A stretch of 64,000 bases of DNA from Isoperla grammatica (taxonomy: Eukaryota; Arthropoda; Insecta; Plecoptera; Perlodidae): assembly GCA_945910005.1 (NCBI GenBank), contig OX246749.1, positions 25,666,151 to 25,730,150 on the forward strand. Direction: 5' to 3'. Within the stretch, counting starts at the first letter, position 1. Each line of letters starts with the position of its first letter. The notes beneath the pieces are model-generated. The model searched no databases, was not told the DNA's origin, and saw only the letters and a list, made by a program, of their open reading frames with translations. Below, in pieces: positions 44,926-56,689 of the stretch. The translations under genes and the position numbers were made by a program.

Positions 44926-45061
44926 TCTACCCAACGTAAGTGGTCTTATACTCAAAGCACAGACAGCGGATTCCGTTATCTGCGCTCAAAGCTTCGGCCA
45001 AGGCGCAATAACTAAAGAAACATAAACGTCATCTGTAATCCACTCTATGAGAAATAACCAA

Positions 45062-45755
45062 GCAAGCGAAGCGAGCGTGTCCATTAGAGTTTTATGGCAC
45101 TCGTTCTGTTTGATTGTTTTTTTATTTATTATTATTTCTTTCGTTAGCGGTCGAACGGAAAGTCTGATCAAGTTGAAATTTGAACCATTCACAAGCCTGG
45201 ATGTGGATTGAAGGTGTATAGTTTTGTGACAACATCGTTAGAAAAGTTATAAAGTTACACCATAGTTACACTTTAATATTTTTCTGAAACAAAATAAGGG
45301 CAAAATGAGAATAAAGCCATATTTTTATAAAGATTTTTCCGAACACGAATATGTTTATTTGAAGGCGATCTTATGAATATTGGCAAAGTGACAACAAAGT
45401 TACTCGAAACAAAGTAACACATTAACTGCAAAATGTGAGGTATAGTAAATTTTAGTCCTGTCACAAATAAACTAATTTAAACGCGATCTGGTACGTATTA
45501 GAGGCAGAAATTACATTTGTATTGCTGTCAAAAAGTATTAGTAAGATTGGCGGACCGCTTAGAAAACACTAGACAAAATGAAAACGAAAATTCTTAGCAA
45601 CGTACATCGAACTGCATTCAAGAATGTCGGAAAGTGTTATAGCAATGGAAAAAATTGTTGTTAAACGTTGTTTTAATTAGCTTTTTGCCAGAGAGTTCGT
45701 AGATATGAACCCGCTCGCTTATCAACGCGTCACACAGAGCGTTTTCTTATTATAA
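45062..45755 (-). mobile_element. dispersed CGAGCG-end element, copy 7 (near full length)
   Basis: Starts CAAGCGAAGCGAGCGTG and ends CGCTTATCAACGCGTCACAC followed by AGAGCG. Internal blocks align with copies 2 and 3, apart from a deletion near 45650. Confidence 0.75.
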
Positions 45756-45989
45756 TGATACATAAGTAGTAACTTCTTTAATTGAACGTTTCTACTATAG
45801 TGGCATCTTCTAAAACGCATTAAAACCACTTAAAAAATACGGATGTTCAAAACATTGCTGTTGTGGAGTATCTTTCTCCTCGGTTAGCAAAACCCTTATT
45901 AGCAAGTACTTAGCAAAACACATATTCCTGGTGAATGGCGATCTCTATGTTACACACGATAATAGAATGATCTTTTGCAACTGTTGTTA

Positions 45990-47200
45990 CAAACTGCAAG
46001 TGATATACACCCACGTGCAACACATTGAGAGCTGTTATCATGAGACGGGATGACATTGAAACAGCTGCAATGTCTCTAGTGCATGAAAGCGATGACGCGA
46101 GCGCAACCCTGCAAGTGATATACACCCACGTGCAACACATTGAGAGCTGTTATCATGAGACGGGATGACATTGAAACAGCTGCAATTTCTCTAGTGCATG
46201 AAAGCGATGACGCAAGCGCAACCCTGCAAGTGATATACACCCACGTGCAACACATTGAGAGCTGTTATCATGAGACGGGATGACATTGAAACAGCTGCAA
46301 TTTCTCTAGTGCATGAAAGCGATGACGCAAACGCAACCCTGCAAGTGATATACACCCACGTGCAACACATTGAGAGCTGTTATCATGAGACGGGATGACA
46401 TTGAAACAGCTGCAATGTCTCTAGTGCATGAAAGCCATGACGCGAGCGCAACCCTGCAAGTGATATACACCCCCGTGCAACACATTGAGAGCTGTTATCA
46501 TGAGACGGGATGACATTGAAACAGCTGCAATTTCTCTAGTGCATGAAAGCGATGGCGCGAGCGCAACCCTGCAAGTGATATACACCCCCGTGCAACACAT
46601 TGAGAGCTGTTATCATGAGACGGGATGACATTGAAACAGCTGCAATGTCTCTAGTGCATGAAAGCCATGACGCGAGCGCAACCCTGCAAGTGATATACAC
46701 CCACGTGCAACACATTGAGAGCTGTTATCATGAGACGGGATGACATTGAAACAGCTGCAATTTCTCTAGTGCATGAAAGCGATGACGCAAGCGCAACCCT
46801 GCAAGTGATATACACCCACGTGCAACACATTGAGAGCTGTTATCATGAGACGGGATGACATTGAAACAGCTGTAATGTCTCTAGTGCATGAAAGCGATGA
46901 CGCAAGCGCAACCCTGCAAGTGATATACACCCATGTGCAACACATTGAGAGCTGTTATCATGAGACGGGATGACATTGAAACAGCTGCAATTTCTCTAGT
47001 GCATGAAAGCGATGGCGCGAGCGCAACCCTGCAAGTGATATACACCCACGTGCAACACATTGAGAGCTGTTATCATGAGACGGGATGACGTTGAAACAGC
47101 TGCAATGTCTCTAGTGCATGAAAGCCATGACGCGAGCGCAACCCTGGAAGTGATATATACCCACGTGCAACACATTGAGAGCTGTTATCATGAGACGGCA
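45990..47200. repeat. 115-bp tandem satellite
   Basis: About ten and a half copies; CTGCAAGTGATATACACCC recurs at 45994, 46109, 46224 and so on. Units are ~97% alike, and GCGATGACGCAAGCG/GCCATGACGCGAGCG variants tend to alternate, which hints at a dimeric amplification unit. Confidence 0.93.
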
Positions 47201-47499
47201 TTATGTAGATCCACTTTATTACCAACGAGTTAACAAAGTATCCAATAGTTCTAGTGACAGGGCCGATTTGACTTTAAAGAACCGATATCGGTTTGCTTCT
47301 GTCATAAGTTGATAAATCGGCCAATGAAATATCTGCATATCAAAGTGAACTAGTTCCTTGATGATCTGATTTATTAACCGCGCAGTTTTGATAGAGATGG
47401 ATATTGCGCGATCGTTTATATCAGGTTAGAGAGAGGATGAACTTCTTTCAACTCCGCCGTACGAGCATCGACGTCTTGTGACGTGCGCTCGGTATACAC

Positions 47500-47765
47500 G
47501 TGACGACACATGGCTCGAGCACGTGACGACACATGACTCAAGCACGTGACGACACATGGCTCGAGCTCGTGACGACACATGGCTCAAGCACGTGACGACA
47601 CATGGCTCGAGCACGTGACGACACATGGCTCGAGCACGTGACGACACATGGCTCGAGCACGTGACGACACATGGCTCGAGAACGTGACGACACATGGCTC
47701 GAGCACGTGACGACACATGGCTCGAGCACGTGACTACACATGGCTCGAGCACGTGATTACACGGC
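47500..47765. repeat. 23-bp array carrying an E-box in each unit
   Basis: About 12 copies of a 23-bp unit, GCACGTGACGACACATGGCT plus CGA. Nearly every unit carries the palindrome CACGTG and most carry CTCGAG. Frames on the minus strand are artefacts. Confidence 0.93.
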
Positions 47766-47974
47766 CACAACGCAGACACGCGGTTACACCTGTAGTGGAG
47801 ACATAAAGGTAGCCTTCATTGTGTGGAATATTTTATTCATCGTTTCTTCTGTTAAACTAAGAAGTCATAACAGTGAATCCTACAGCCAGTGTATCTGGCG
47901 CCTTTGAATATGGTTGCAACTAACTTATCATCAGGTTTGACAATGGCAATAACCCGGCCTGTGTACTTTATATA

Positions 47975-48592
47975 TTATTATTATGCCTTTATTTACACAG
48001 AATTGGAGCAACTCCACAATGGTTAATATAATAAAGACAACAAAGGACAAACACATACACAGTAAAACTTAACAATAAAACAGGTTAGTCAAGATAGTTA
48101 TAGCTAAAAATAGAAATAACAATGACAGTCATAATAAACAAATCAAACATACATATACATTGACAAAAAACAATATATAGTTGTTACACATGACATTTTA
48201 AGACATGTTTCACGCGTAAAACAGAGTCCATACCTAAATCAATGTCACTAGTAGGCGGCAAGTTTTTGTAGGAATTAACCATTCCTCATTGTCCTCCCAG
48301 GTTTTATATTGAGGGTTCCAGATTGCTGACCCATCCTCTAGATAAGTCTTACAAGAGACGAATATACATATTGTACTGTTGAGTTAGAAAAGTGAAAGCA
48401 ATTACGCTTTAAGAAACCTAACATCTTAGCTGTCTTCTTAATTACATTGGTCATATGGTCATTGAATGACAATGTGGAAGTTATAATCACACCGAGATCA
48501 TTTACTCTATACACCCTGGATAAAGGCGTGTCGTTTAAAATGTAATCATAAATAATGTTATTTAACCGTTTCGTAGTAAAAGAGATGATATG
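47975..48592 (-). mobile_element. 5'-truncated non-LTR retrotransposon with decayed RT
   Basis: The 3' end on the minus strand reads GTGTAAATAAAGGCATAATA with an (ATA)n tail at 47975. A reverse-transcriptase fragment sits at its 5' side. Confidence 0.75.
48290..48592 (-). pseudogene. reverse-transcriptase fragment (frameshifted)
   Basis: The minus strand reads HIISFTTKRLNN, YDYILNDTPLSRVYRVNDLG, STLSFNDHMTNV and AKMLGFLKRNC. This is the post-YADD thumb region of CR1/Jockey-like ORF2 (the RVxxxxDLGV ... LSFxxH ... LGFxxR pattern). Downstream the match continues in another frame as LEDGSAIWNPQYKTW, so there is at least one frameshift near 48345. The polymerase core and the C-terminal end are missing. 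Confidence 0.78.
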
Positions 48593-48593
48593 G

Positions 48594-48722
<129 letters not shown>

Positions 48723-48730
48723 CAACATAA

Positions 48731-49533
48731 GAGGTCCGTGAAGTTAGCCCCCCCCATGTTAGCACAAACTCTCAAAACTTCACCAGAGTTAGTGCTGAGT
48801 TAGTGTTAATAAGTGCCGTTGGAATTATAGTTTGTGCTGCACTAATACCGTAGTTATTAATAAAAAACTGTGGGGGGGGGCTAACTTCACGGAGACCCCC
48901 CCCATTGTTATTACAAACTCTCAAAACTTCACCAGAGTTAGTGCTGAGTTAGTGCTAATAAGTGCCGTTGGAATTACAGTTTGTGCTGCACTAATATTGT
49001 AGTTATTGATAAAAAAGTGTGGGGGGGGGGGGCTAACTTCACGCAGCCCCCCCCCATGTTAGCACTAACTCTCAAACCTTCACCAGAGTTAGTGCTGAGT
49101 TAGTGCTAATAAGTGCCGTTGGAATTATAGATTGTGCTGCACTAATACCGTAGTTATTAATACAAAACTGTGGGGGGGGGCTAACTTCACGCTACCCCAA
49201 ATATCAGCACTAACTCTGAAAACTTCACCACAGTTAGTGCTGAGTTAGTGCTAATACGTGCCGTTGGAATTACAGTTTGTGCTGCACTAATACTGTAGTT
49301 ATTGATAAAAAAAACTGTGGGGGGGGCTAACTTTACGCAGCACCCCCCCCATGTTAGCACTAACTCTCAAACCTTCACCAGAGTTATTGCTGAGTTAGTG
49401 CTAATAAGCAGCACAAACTATAATTTCAACGGCACTTATTAGCACTAACTCAGCACTAACTCTGGTGAAGTTTTGAGAGTTTGTGCTTACATGGGGGGGG
49501 GGGGGGGGGGGGGTGGCTAACTTAACGGACCTC
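48731..49533. mobile_element. fold-back element with poly-G/C-bounded tandem units
   Basis: The ends are inverted: GAGGTCCGTGAAGTTAGCC (48731) and GGCTAACTTAACGGACCTC (to 49533). About four and a half direct ~148-bp units share AACTTCACCAGAGTTAGTGC and AGTGCCGTTGGAATTA. A final copy in inverted orientation (49409-49490) gives ~110-bp TIRs. Each unit is bracketed by C(7-9) on one side and G(7-11) on the other. Confidence 0.85.
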
Positions 49534-49889
49534 AAAGCCATCATACATTAATAATTTGTCAATACTATTAAAAAAATACAATATTCTAACATAAAAAAAG
49601 AATGTTTTCTATCACATACGAGTTTGTAGATTTATTTTGATTTCTAAGTGTGGCTGCAATGCGTTTCAATGGCAAGGATGGATGTAGTGGCTAGTCAGTT
49701 GATACACTAGTGTCATTAAGTCAAAAATAAATTAGATTTACTTAAACTAGAAATATAATGCAATAGTATTATTTATTCAGTGCGATATAATTATATAATA
49801 CTATTATTAAACAGCAAATATCAATATTTTCTGTCTTAACACGTATTTACAAGTTCATATTAAGTAGAGCTTTTGACTAGTCGATAACA
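49534..49889. other. no gene seen
   Basis: AT-rich spacer upstream of the first promoter-like duplicate. Confidence 0.4.
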
Positions 49890-49914
49890 CTGAGAGGAGC
49901 TCCCTTGCATTGCG

Positions 49915-50125
49915 GTAGCATTGACGTCATCTAAAAAGACCACTACAGATCACGTGGGGTAGTTGTTTCCCGCGCCACCTACATCCGACCAATCAGAGGT
50001 CTCCAAAAAACTTACTACGGGGTTTCCAAACCAACATCAGACCAATCAGGGGTCTCTAAAAAATCGAGAGTAAATTGTTCGAGGTGAAAGAAGGTTTCCG
50101 GTCGGATCTTGGGCGCCATATTGTC
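49915..50125 (+). promoter_or_regulatory. TATA-less promoter 1 with CRE, E-box, CCAAT and YY1-like sites
   Basis: TGACGTCA is at 49922-49929, CACGTG at 49951-49956, CCAATCAG at 49989 and again at 50042, and GGGCGCCATATTG at 50111-50123. The same four site types occur in the same order in copy 2 (53654, 53683, 53700, 53745). No TATA box is evident. Confidence 0.6.
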
Positions 50126-50354
50126 TGCTTGTTTTAGCTGGAAGGACGTACATTGCACAACGTCTGTTTAACCACAAGTACATTTGTGATTGATTTGATT
50201 GTTACTGGTGCAACAATAACCATAGCACCGTATTATTGACAGAAAACCATTATTTCTGATTCATGATAAAGAGTTCTACTTTCAAGTGACGAAAATCCTG
50301 CTACACAATAATCACAGTGGCGTAGAACTAGGCTGCCTCAAGCACTCAATGACG
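50125..50354 (+). other. first exon 1a (mostly 5' UTR)
   Basis: The exon is bounded on the right by the consensus donor ACG|GTAAGTCC at 50354/50355. The last six bases are ATGACG. Joined to the exon at 55079 this ATG would give only a ~28-codon frame, so it is probably an upstream ORF or not used. The start of transcription is not directly visible; the YY1-like site near 50115 is a plausible position. Confidence 0.5.
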
Positions 50355-51090
50355 GTAAGTCCAGTATATATTTTAGAGTTTAAAGAATCTCTGGGCAAAA
50401 TTCATCAATTACACACGCTAGGAGATATTAAACATTGAACTGTTAGGTTCTTGGTTCGCTATTTGGCGTGAAGTGCTCCTGTTTAGTTATTTGCTGGTAC
50501 GGTAGGCTCAACCCTGGAAAGGAGTTTTTGTGTAGGGGCAGAGTTTAATTTTACTAAAATATATAAAAACAATGTGCTAGTCATCAGTCCATTAGTTTCT
50601 ATATTTGAAAACTCTTTAGAAAATGTACGAGAAATCTTTATATCAAATAGTGATTTTTTCCTGTGCTGCCATTTTAGTTTTTTACGGGTAGGTCCACCTT
50701 CGAAATGAACCATAAATATTGTGTTTAATTTAGGTCAGATGTCTATTTACTGTTAATCATCGACAGTCCATTATAGTTTACTTCCGTACAAAACAACTCC
50801 TTATAAGATGTATGTAAAACGTAAACTATAAATTGTGAGTATTGGTATGCTTTGAGCCGCAATTTTGTTTTTGTGTATAAGGTCAGTCTTAAATGCTAGT
50901 ATAATTGTGTCTAGACAGTGGTTCGTTCAGATAAAGTATTATCCACCGCTATACAACGTTAACAATCGGTCTATGATTTGTCAATTTGATAAAACTAGTT
51001 TCTAAAGAGCATATTTTTAACGAACCAACAATTCTTGATTCTAATGAAATAAACTGAGAATATATTACCACGAGGTCGCCGGTTCTATAC

Positions 51091-51636
51091 CCGTTATCGT
51101 TCAGTTGTTTTTTTATTTATCTTTTCATTTATACAGGGTCAAATATAGGCAAACAGTGCATATACATGATTGAATGTATTTCCAAGGTTTTCCTCAGTCC
51201 CAACGTGAAATAATTTGAGACAAAACAATTTTCAGACATTAAAAACAAGACAAAACACTAAAAATAAAATACTACAATATCTTTTTATTCATTTATAGAG
51301 TCATGAATCCCTGGGCAGGGCTGCCCGCAAAATTAAATAAATACGCAAAATTATATTATTTTAAAATAGCTCAGTGTGCAGTGTGCAGTGTTTTCACTTA
51401 CTTTGCATTTAATACGTCAATACTACTAAACCAGAATATTGTTACCATACACTATTTATATACAAAAGGTGTCATTTACTGTCATTGACCCCATTTATAC
51501 AAAATGTAACCTGAAAACTCGTATCCACGGCAAAGTAGGTCAAGTATTGTGGTTGCACGAGACTTTGTACGAACATGTTACTATGTCATGGCTGGCTTTT
51601 CAATTGTTACAAAGGTGTTTTCTATTTATAAACATA
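51091..51636. other. no gene seen
   Basis: AT-rich; frames of 61 and 124 codons have no recognisable domain, and the longer one runs into the hAT element. Confidence 0.4.
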
Positions 51637-53037
51637 CGCCTAGCCAGGGGCGGACTGGGAAAAAATTCCAGGCCGGGCAACCTTTTGGTCAGGCCAGGCA
51701 CGGGGGGTTTGGGGGGCCATAGCCCCCCAACAACAGCGCCGCAGGCGAAATTTTTTCAAATCAGGCTTTTAGAAGGCATTTGGTGCGTTTTAGAAAAAAA
51801 CATAGCAGGCTGAATGCACTACCGAAATACTATAGTTTTCGACGGTTAAAAGTAGAAAAACACCAGCAAGAAGATTGGAACACTGTCTAACGACTGATGA
51901 GAATGAGATAAAGTTACACCGAAATCCAACGATTCTACAATGTAATTTAAACCTTGAAATATCGTAACGGAAGGTTGGGGGGGGGGGGGAGGTACTCGGA
52001 TTTAAAGAAATTTAAATTTCAAATTTGCACATGTAAGCCCATTGATTTTTAAGTATATTATTGACAATGGAAAGCGAAAGTTTATCGTGAAATCTATATC
52101 TTCTTAACAGTAACATAGTGTTATACATAATTGGTAAAGAATATAAAATTGTCAGCAAAAACTTACATTGTTCTGTGGGAGGGACTGCAGCGCTGAGGCG
52201 TGCGCAGAGGTTGATCAATGGGGGGGCACAATAAATTCCCGGCTAAAGTACTTCCCGGCGGCGCCCCTCACCCTCCAGGTGTGGGGGGGGGGGGATACCC
52301 ACTACAAAAAAGCGCCGCAGGCGATTTTTTTAAAACAGGCGCTTTTTAATGTGTTTTTAAGCGTTTTAGGAGGAGTACAGGTTGTCTGTTGAATGGTTTA
52401 ATTTTATCAGTGATATCATTGTTACAAAGTGATGGTATAGTGGTCAGTCACAAAGTCAAAATTTTGGTGTTAGGGCAACAGGTGATGTTGACTCCGGTCA
52501 GCTCATTCCAAAGTCAAACCAATCTAGGACTTCAGATAAAATTAGAACCATTATGTCATATACGTCATCATTTGTGTCGCCTCTTACGACAGGCACTGTC
52601 CCTGGACCTATTCTTTCCCGGGCCATACGGGCAAGGCAGTTGGAGAAACAGTGAAAGTTTGAGGAATATATTTATAGACATTTCTACTGTATTGTGACTG
52701 CGAGCAAAGCGCCACTAAATATGATTTTCCAATCTAATGCCTCATTCTACAAAAAAACACATATCCTAATGGGGGGGGGGAACTGCCCCCTTTGCCCCCT
52801 CCTGCGCACGCCTATGCCGGGCAGCGCACACCACTATCCGATTTTTTTTAGTATTAGTGTTTTCTTCACTCAAAGGTACACGGTGGGCAGCGCCGCCAGC
52901 ACGGCAACTTACCGCCGGCGCCAGGCAGTTTAGTTTATGCCTGTTCCAGTCGGACCAGGCCAAATTTGGGCCAAAACAGGCAGGCCACCGGGCATTTGCC
53001 CGGTTGCCCGGTGGGCCTGTCCGCCCCTGCGCCTAGC
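51637..53037. mobile_element. non-autonomous hAT-type transposon with 8-bp TSD
   Basis: The element is at 51645-53029. The ends are CAGGGGCGGACTGG and, inverted, CC(T/A)GTCCGCCCCTG, flanked by identical 8-bp duplications CGCCTAGC at 51637-51644 and 53030-53037. CAGGG ends and 8-bp target duplications are standard for hAT. There is no transposase frame. Within it, AGGCGTGCGCAG at 52196-52207 is matched inverted at 52802-52813, which suggests a second, nested TIR element. G-rich runs occur at 51977, 52275 and 52770. Confidence 0.87.
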
Positions 53038-53634
53038 AGAGGGTTCCAAAAAGAGATGAGATTTTTTAAATAATTGACAAACTGTTTGGAAATAAAACCA
53101 GAAATAATGGGTGACGTTAGGTCACATTACTATTGTAGCCTGCGTAAGCGCAACTGACCACTATTTAACCCATGTCACCAAAACTATCAAAACTTTAGTC
53201 TTCCCTGGTGGTAAAATAATTGCGAAACTTTGTGATTTACTAATATTTCACAATTAAAACAGTTCAGCTGGCGTAGTGGCCGTGGTCGATTTGGCGTTAT
53301 TTCCTCCGCTCCAGCTCGAACCCTGGCTCGGGTATGAAAGCCATTAAGTGTTTGCATCTGTATACATAATGGATTGTTTTGAATGATAACACTGTTGACG
53401 AAATACAAGATGTAAAATATAATACCTAATATATAGAAATAAACAATTAAAATCTAAAAACAAAACCGTCGTACTCGTGAAGTTTTAAAAATGTTTCTAT
53501 ATTCATGAAATTGGTAAACTTGTCAAGTGGTTTGCGCGCTATTCTTAACGCATAGTCGATAAAGAAGTTCTCCCTTGATAAATTAAGACACCGCCTTCTC
53601 AACACATCGTGATAAAAACCCCGCTCACTCCCAC
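53038..53634. other. no gene seen; possible tRNA-like scrap at 53268-53335
   Basis: The minus strand at 53305-53325 carries AGGGTTCGAGCTGG, similar to a tRNA B box, but no full cloverleaf could be formed. Confidence 0.35.
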
Positions 53635-53649
53635 TCTCGCATTGCGGTA

Positions 53650-53760
53650 GCATTGACGTCATCTAAAAAGACCGTTGCAGATCACGTGGGGTGGCTAGAC
53701 CAATCAGAGCAACTCCCGCGCATTTCTAAGGGGTTTTTTAGCTGAGCGCCATATTGTTTC
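53650..53760 (+). promoter_or_regulatory. TATA-less promoter 2 with CRE, E-box, CCAAT and YY1-like sites
   Basis: TGACGTCA at 53654-53661, CACGTG at 53683-53688, CCAATCAG at 53700-53707 and GCGCCATATTG at 53746-53756. Spacing is tighter than in copy 1 because ~60 bp is missing between the E-box and the YY1-like site. Confidence 0.6.
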
Positions 53761-53965
53761 CTTGCTTCTCATTGTGGAAGGATGTACATTGCACAACGTA
53801 TATTTTGTGATGAATTTGTTTGGTGTAACAATAGTTCAGAATCGTATTATGAACAGTAAACCATAATTTCTGATTCATGAAAGAGTTCTACTTCAAAGTG
53901 ACGAAAAGCTGCTTCACAATACTCGCAGTGGCGTAGAACTTGGAGGCGTCAAACACTCAATGACG
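53760..53965 (+). other. first exon 1b (mostly 5' UTR)
   Basis: The parallel of 1a: TCTGATTCATGA, AGAGTTCTACTT, CAGTGGCGTAGAACT and the closing ACTCAATGACG|GTAAGTCC are shared. The donor is at 53965/53966. Confidence 0.5.
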
Positions 53966-55078
53966 GTAAGTCCACATAATTGTGTTTGATGTAGGCCTAT
54001 ACATGAACATACACAATTTATAGTAGCCTATCTCTGGACAAGATGCATCAGTTACACTCGTTAGTAGATATTTAACATTAAACGGCTAGATTCTTTGTTC
54101 GTTTTTTCGCGAAACATGGTCGGCCTACGGTAAACTCAACCCTGGAAATACGTTTTTGCGTAGGTCAGAGTGTTTAATGTTACTAAAAGATATGTTAATC
54201 ATGCTTATTATCAGTTCATAAGTTATTTAAAGAGAAAGAGTTTAAAAAACTATTTATGAAATAGATGATGTGTTAATATCAAATTGAGATATTTCCTATT
54301 TTGCATTATTACGAGCCGCCATCTTAGTTTTTGGTGGTAAGATCAACTTTCGACACTAACCTTAAATTGTCGTAATACAGAGTTTAATTTTAATCAGAAA
54401 CCTACTTACTGGTAATCAGCTACTGTCCATTATAGTTTATTTCCGTACAAAAAACTTATAAGATGTATGAAAAATGTTAACATTTAATTGTGAGTATTTG
54501 TGTGTTATGAGCCGCCATTATCGTTTTTTGTGTCCAGGCGGTGGTTTGTTCAGATAAAGTTTTATCTACCTCTATACATCGTTAATAATCGGTTCATGTT
54601 TTATCAATTTGAGATAACTTGTTTTATAAAGAAAAAGAACATGTTTTAAAGAACCACTAATCTAATATAAATTCACAGAATCGTCTGGTATGAAGCTGAT
54701 ACATTGTTGATAAAATATCACCGCAAAGTCGCCGGTTCTATATCCGTTATTGGCAAACCTTACTGAATTTTCGAGCTTTTAGACCATAAGGTATACATCA
54801 AAAAGTTAATAAGCTTCTTTGTTTGATATAACTTTGGGAAGTTTAATATACATATCTTGTGCTCTGATTCTCCTAATAAGCATTAGCATTACAATAAGCA
54901 TTACAAACTATTTACCTACTCACTGTTTATGTTATGATTGAATGTCGATGCCCTATTGTATATTGTTGGTCGGCTATTGTGGGGGTAAACCCATCTACTA
55001 TGTATGTGGGTTAAACGTTAACATTGTTGCAATTAACAGATTATTTTTTGTAACTCAAGTGTTGTTGATGTTTTACAG

Positions 55079-55166
55079 CCGACGGTGAATTTTCCCAAGC
55101 TCTACGCCTACCTCGGTCGCCTCACAGTAATAGCGACCTATCGCGTGACGTCACATTAGGCCAGAG
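55079..55166 (+). other. internal exon, 88 nt (5' UTR or N-terminal coding)
   Basis: The acceptor GATGTTTTACAG and donor CCAGAG|GTAAGTCA are both strong. Two of three frames are open or nearly so; one reads GEFSQALRLPRSPHSNSD and ends RDVTLGQ. From the ATG of exon 1 the phase-0 frame instead ends at TAG after 26 further residues. The exon contains CGTGACGTCA, a CRE. I do not recognise a protein family. Confidence 0.5.
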
Positions 55167-56685
55167 GTAAGTCAAGTCACTAAAAAACATTCACTACATT
55201 GGAGCCGGGAGCGAGTACCTGTCCTTGCTGACATAAAAAATAATTGCTTGTTTTACTGACTTTTTATAATTAACAATTCTAGATTCAATCTTCAATATAA
55301 GGAGTTGTATTGTTGCATATATTATATCGTAAGCTTTCGTTTCGAAGCCGTGGATATCCGATACAGCTTTTCATTATTTAATCGTTGTTGGAAATCTTTA
55401 CCAATTGGGCAAATCAAGTAAGGCAAAATGATCTGAATTCATTCAAAAAGCAAAACTCATAATTTTAGGTTTCGACGTCCTTCTAAATTCGTTGTCAATA
55501 CAAAACATCTTTACATTTGAAATTTTAGAAACATTCACATTCAAAATTAAGGTGTAGATTAGCATTCATAAAAGTCAGCTAGAAATTCCGCACATCATTA
55601 TGTGGGAAAGAACAGGCATGACATCATAGTGAGATGACCATGTGGGTGGGATATGGGGAACTGCCTCCCGCAAACCCTATTAGATTAGGCTATAAGTACG
55701 ATACTTTTGGCATGGACTATGTTTATCACTAAATTAATATAGGTAGCTAGAACTAACACTAATAAGCACAACGTTTATTTGTTCATTCACGACCATAACA
55801 ACCAAACATAATAATTATTAAATGGTGCACTTTATGTATAAGTGTACCGCATTATATATTATAAATTAAATAAAACAAAACAAATAATGTCCACCACGTT
55901 AGATCAGCTGTTACTGGCTTGCGATGTCACTAGGTCAACAACTTTATAAATCAAAACAATGGTCTGCGTTCTCAGTCCTGCATACAGTTATCACTGTCCG
56001 ATTACTCACCGACCGTCAACATAACTCGTCATGTCGTAGCGAGCGAGTCTTGCGTATGATACACAGATCAATAAGGTTCCAAATATTCAACAATGTTATC
56101 ATTACGAATACCAAATAGTTTAAAGATTATTAAATATGTTCTATTTATCAGAGTTCTTTTGTCTGATCGAATAAATATAATGTTCTTTAATTACTGAATA
56201 ATTAGCCTGTTATAATTAGCCGCAAAATATTCGTGCCTGTTCCTAGTCGGTGTTCAATATAGAAATAAATAAATAAATAAATAAATATGGTAAAACTTGA
56301 CAATTGACTCATGTATTTACTCCTTTTTCAAAACCAAATATGCGTTGCTAATCAAAAGTCTTAATGGAAAGTATTAATTTCTTTTATCATTTTAATGAAT
56401 ATTGTTATTCATTGTAAAGGCCGTTAAATGTTTGTGGAAGTATTTTTGAAGAAGGGAGTAAAAACAAGAATCAGCTTTAAGTTAAGTTTTTTCATAATTA
56501 CATCAATGGTTTGTGTTTGTACTCATCCTCCGGGTCCTGCAACGCGTCAACAATGGTTCCAGTGGGGTACGGGTTGATGGGTGGTGGTGATGTAGGCGAT
56601 CTCGTAACGATGTCTTCGAGTTTCGTTGGTGAGGGGGGAGGGGGGGGGGCTTGATGCAAACGTATGAAGAGATGATTGGCGATGA
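55167..56685. other. presumed intron, no gene seen
   Basis: AT-rich. An (AAAT)n run lies at 56264-56286 and a poly-G patch at 56634-56649. Confidence 0.4.
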
Positions 56686-56689
56686 CGAT

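Larger units (their letters stand above)
49890..51090 (+). repeat. promoter/first-exon segment, copy 1
   Basis: About 1.2 kb repeated directly at 53635-54750. It starts at GCATTGCGGTAGCATTGACG and ends around GTCGCCGGTTCTATA. Identity is highest over the promoter and exon and falls to ~75-80% in the intronic part. Both copies retain YY1-like CCAT motifs in the intron (GCCATTTTAG, GCCATCTTAG). Confidence 0.85.
53635..54750 (+). repeat. promoter/first-exon segment, copy 2
   Basis: A direct duplicate of 49890-51090 (see there). It carries the same promoter site order and the same donor at its first exon. Confidence 0.85.

Noticed and set aside
47426..47779. Cys/His-rich 117-codon frame
   Set aside because: Produced by the 23-bp E-box array; a 23-bp period cycles through frames, so the pattern is not a conserved protein motif.
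49198..49540. Coding gene in the poly-G region
   Set aside because: The sequence is accounted for by repeat units and the terminal inverted repeat.
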